Positions 61,676-64,000 of a DNA stretch of 64,000 bases are shown one piece after another (the stretch's first letter is position 1; each line of letters begins with the position of its first letter). The notes below the pieces were generated by a model. That model was not told where the DNA came from. It searched no databases and was given only the letters and a program-made list of their open reading frames with translations. The stretch spans positions 84,944 to 148,943 of the forward strand of contig JAZQYO010000019.1 of assembly GCA_045633565.1 (NCBI GenBank). Direction: 5' to 3'. The translations under genes and the position numbers were made by a program. The stretch comes from RGIG7450 sp045633565 (GTDB lineage Bacteria; Bacillota; Clostridia; RUG12999).

Positions 61676-63003
61676 ATTTTCTTAAAGTAGTATATGAAAA
61701 ACAAGCTATGCGCCACAATTGCAAATATCCACGACAATGGATAACCCACATACAAAACCGGAAGCGATCGATGGGAGGCAAAATATGTGAAAACCCATAC
61801 TATTCTGATTCCAAAAAGGCTCACAAGCGAATTTATCATTGAAATCATTGATTTGTTTATACCTTTAAGCGAGCCGGATATAGCCTCCATAATTCCACAT
61901 AGAAAATATGTACCACAAAGAACTTTAACCACCTGACTGCCATAGTTTATTACCGTTTCATCATCTGCAAAAAATCCTATAAGCTGTTTTGCAAATGCAA
62001 CAATCAAGGTGCCCGAAACAAGCCACATCAACATTACAACAAGCGTTGACATATACATAATTTTCGGGATTCTTTCAAATTTTTTCGCACCGAAATTCTG
62101 TCCTGTAAAAATTGTTGAAGCATGTGATGGCGCATTTAAAATAACATAAAGGATATTATTTATATTACTTGCCGCACCGGCACCGGCAACCGCAAGTTCA
62201 CCAAACGAATTGACTGATGACTGAATTGTTAAATTTGCAAAAGAAAACATTGCTGACTGGGCAGCAATCGGAATCCCGCAGCCAAGCACTCTTTTAAATT
62301 CAGCACCGTGTATTTTAATCTTCTTAATTTCAACTTTGAATGGATATTCTTCACTGAAAAGCCAGATAAGAACCATTATTGCAGATAAAAGCTGTGAAAT
62401 CACTGTTGAAAAAGCAACACCTTCCACTCCCCAATGAAAAACAATTACAAACACACAGTTTAAAACAACATTCACAGCACCCGATATAGCAAGAAAAATC
62501 AGTGGTCTTTTGGTATCACCTTTAGCCCTCAGTATAGCGGAGCCGAAATTGTAAAGTGATGATATGGGATAACCGGCAAAAATAATTCTCATATAGTTGA
62601 CAGATTTATCGAGAATGTTTGCAGGTGTATTCATTAATATTAGAATTGGTTTGCAAATAATTATTCCGATTATTGCAAGTAACACACTTCCAAAAACACT
62701 TATTGCCATTGAGGTGTGCACAACCCTGTCAGCGCATTCTTTATCTTTTGCGCCAAGTGCCTGTGCAATCACTGTGCTTACACCTATTGATATACCAACG
62801 AGAATATTTGTTATCATATTTGTAAGCGATTGTGTTGCTCCAACTGCCGCAAGTGCAAGTTCTCCCGCAAAACGTCCGGCAACAAGCATATCTGCCATAT
62901 TATAAAGTTGTTGCAACAGATTTGTTAAAAGCAGCGGTATCACAAAAATGAGTATTTTTGAGAAAATTGGTCCGCTTGTCATGTCAATATTTTTTTTTGC
63001 CAT
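61651..63003 (-). CDS. MATE family multidrug/Na+ efflux transporter
   Basis: Inner-membrane antiporter of 450 aa with about 12 helices in two similar halves. Opening KKNIDMTSGPIFSKILIFVI, then LLTNLLQQLYNMADMLVAGR and GIGVSTVIAQALGAKD, is typical of the Bacillota MATE subfamily. The start is ATG 63003; a GTG at 63012 precedes it. Substrate unknown; family members export cationic drugs with Na+ or H+ antiport. Confidence 0.92.
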   Translation of the reverse strand: MAKKNIDMTSGPIFSKILIFVIPLLLTNLLQQLYNMADMLVAGRFAGELALAAVGATQSLTNMITNILVGISIGVSTVIAQALGAKDKECADRVVHTSMAISVFGSVLLAIIGIIICKPILILMNTPANILDKSVNYMRIIFAGYPISSLYNFGSAILRAKGDTKRPLIFLAISGAVNVVLNCVFVIVFHWGVEGVAFSTVISQLLSAIMVLIWLFSEEYPFKVEIKKIKIHGAEFKRVLGCGIPIAAQSAMFSFANLTIQSSVNSFGELAVAGAGAASNINNILYVILNAPSHASTIFTGQNFGAKKFERIPKIMYMSTLVVMLMWLVSGTLIVAFAKQLIGFFADDETVINYGSQVVKVLCGTYFLCGIMEAISGSLKGINKSMISMINSLVSLFGIRIVWVFTYFASHRSLPVLYVGYPLSWIFAIVAHSLFFIYYFKKIKKENTLI

Positions 63004-63022
63004 ATAAAACACCCTGATTCCT

Positions 63023-63052
63023 AAAAAAAAGTGCCTCTATTTCAAGGCACTT
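63023..63052 (-). terminator. Terminator of rpoD
   Basis: Minus strand AAGTGCCT (63052-63045) pairs with AGGCACTT (63036-63029), then a run of T. Confidence 0.92.
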
Positions 63053-63100
63053 AAAAATTTATGTATTTATCGGCAATTTAATATCCCTTGCCGGTAAATT

Positions 63101-64000
63101 TTATAGATAGTCCTTGAGTTTTTTACTTCTTGAAGGATGACGGAGTTTACGAAGCGCCTTTGCCTCAATCTGTCTGATTCGCTCTCTGGTAACGTTAAAT
63201 TCTTTACCAACCTCTTCAAGTGTTCTTGAACGGCCGTCCTCAAGTCCAAATCTGAGTTTTAATACTCTCGCTTCCCTTGATGTTAATGTGTCAAGCACAT
63301 CTGTAAGCTGCTCACGGAGAAGCATATATGACGCAGCCTCAGCCGGAGCCGGAGCATCTTCATCGGGAATAAAATCGCCAAGATGGCTGTCTTCTTCTTC
63401 ACCGATAGGTGTTTCAAGAGACACCGGTTCCTGAGCAATTTTCATTATTTCCCTGACTTTTTCATAAGTCATATTAAGCTCTTTTGCAAGTTCATCCGGA
63501 GTAGGCTCTCTGCCAAGCTCCTGCAAAAGACGTCTTGATTCCCTGATAAGCTTGTTTATAGTTTCTACCATATGAACAGGAATTCTGATTGTTCTAGCCT
63601 GGTCAGCTATCGCTCTTGTTATCGCCTGGCGAATCCACCATGTTGCATAAGTTGAAAATTTGTACCCCTTATTATAGTCAAATTTTTCAACCGCTTTTAT
63701 AAGACCGAGGTTGCCTTCCTGGATAAGGTCAAGGAACATCATGCCTCTGCCGACATATCTTTTTGCAATACTTACAACAAGACGCAAATTTGCCTCTGCA
63801 AGACGCTTTTTAGCATGTTCATCGCCGTTTTGCATAAGCTCTGCAAGCTTGATTCCCGTCTTGATCTCGGAGGATGAAAGCTCCCTGAGAAGCTCGTTGA
63901 CCTCGCTCGAGGGCGGGATGACCGTTTTTTCCATTCTCGCGATCTCGTCGTTTATCATTCGGCGCTTTGTCTCAAACGCCTCGTAGCGCTCGTCTCCGAT
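63101..64000 (-). CDS. rpoD: RNA polymerase sigma factor RpoD, fused at its 5' side to an MnmG-like segment (partial, runs off right edge)
   Basis: The frame is open from the right edge to 63101, 299 residues visible. From about residue 57 on it is a primary sigma factor: region 2 with RLAEANLRLVVSIAKRYVG, LDLIQEGNLGLIKAVEKFDY and KFSTYATWWIRQAITRA, region 3 with IRIPVHMVETINKL, and region 4 with FGLEDGRSRTLEEVGKEFNV and RERIRQIEAKALRKLR. Residues 1 to about 55 are not sigma. They match the MnmG (GidA) C-terminal region (IGDERYEAFETKRRM and TVIPPSSEVNELL), are more GC-rich, and replace sigma region 1.2. A Met at 63958 lies inside that segment and is not a real sigma start. Confidence 0.85.
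   Translation of the reverse strand: MGDERYEAFETKRRMINDEIARMEKTVIPPSSEVNELLRELSSSEIKTGIKLAELMQNGDEHAKKRLAEANLRLVVSIAKRYVGRGMMFLDLIQEGNLGLIKAVEKFDYNKGYKFSTYATWWIRQAITRAIADQARTIRIPVHMVETINKLIRESRRLLQELGREPTPDELAKELNMTYEKVREIMKIAQEPVSLETPIGEEEDSHLGDFIPDEDAPAPAEAASYMLLREQLTDVLDTLTSREARVLKLRFGLEDGRSRTLEEVGKEFNVTRERIRQIEAKALRKLRHPSRSKKLKDYL

Noticed and set aside
63101..63958. Complete rpoD starting at the Met at 63958
   Set aside because: That Met lies in the MnmG-like segment, the frame is open to the window edge, and sigma region 1.2 is missing.

Overview
The window looks like a chromosomal stretch of a low-GC, anaerobic, endospore-forming member of the Clostridia (Bacillota). The supporting genes are a spore germination protease (gpr), a PdaB-type sporulation deacetylase, a SleB-type cell-wall hydrolase, an S-layer-homology protein, a membrane pyrophosphatase, an NfnAB-type bifurcating oxidoreductase and rubrerythrin. 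Almost every promoter I could place has TTGACA/TATAAT-like hexamers with a 17-bp spacer. Several genes start with GTG or TTG after a good Shine-Dalgarno sequence. I cannot name the genus.

Layout. 1-6.6 kb: the 5' part of a CwlD-like amidase (minus strand, running off the left edge), then a MacAB/YknXYZ-type export operon that ends in an SLH-domain protein. 6.6-10.5 kb (minus): hppA, a NagD-like HAD phosphatase and a GlpP-type antiterminator with its own leader terminator. 10.5-19.7 kb (plus): tRNA-Leu(GAG), a tRNA-derived structured element, then the classical rimP-nusA-ylxR-ylxQ-infB-rbfA-nrnA-truB operon followed by a glycosidase-like gene. 19.7-24 kb: htpG (minus); a Xer-type recombinase, a TtcA-like thiolase, a phosphodiesterase and a small Cys-rich protein (plus). 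24-34.7 kb (minus): dapA-dapB-lysA under a lysine riboswitch, alaS-hit, gpr-recG and an mtaD-like deaminase.

34.8-42.1 kb (minus) is the most unusual part. It is a six-gene catabolic-looking operon (NagB-like isomerase/deaminase, creatininase-family hydrolase, Gfo/Idh dehydrogenase, a permuted DPD-like flavin/Fe-S fusion, a mannonate-oxidoreductase-like SDR and an Ldh2-type dehydrogenase) with one promoter, one dyad operator candidate and one terminator. An AEC carrier lies upstream. I cannot name the substrate. 43-49 kb: an AGCS amino-acid symporter, nfnAB, ctpA and a DUF1858 protein. 48.7-54.7 kb (plus): an orphan protein, a PdaB-like deacetylase, an unknown, a tandem-OB SSB-like protein, degV and mutS2. 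54.7-59.8 kb: tRNA-Pro(GGG), pth, mfd and a SleB-type hydrolase behind a palindromic promoter. 59.8-64 kb: rubrerythrin, a split ChrA pair, a MATE transporter and rpoD.

The last ~160 bases do not belong to rpoD. They encode the C-terminal region of MnmG (GidA), have higher GC, and join rpoD in frame at about 63,830-63,850. This is most likely an assembly chimera. No CRISPR array, insertion sequence or rRNA was seen.
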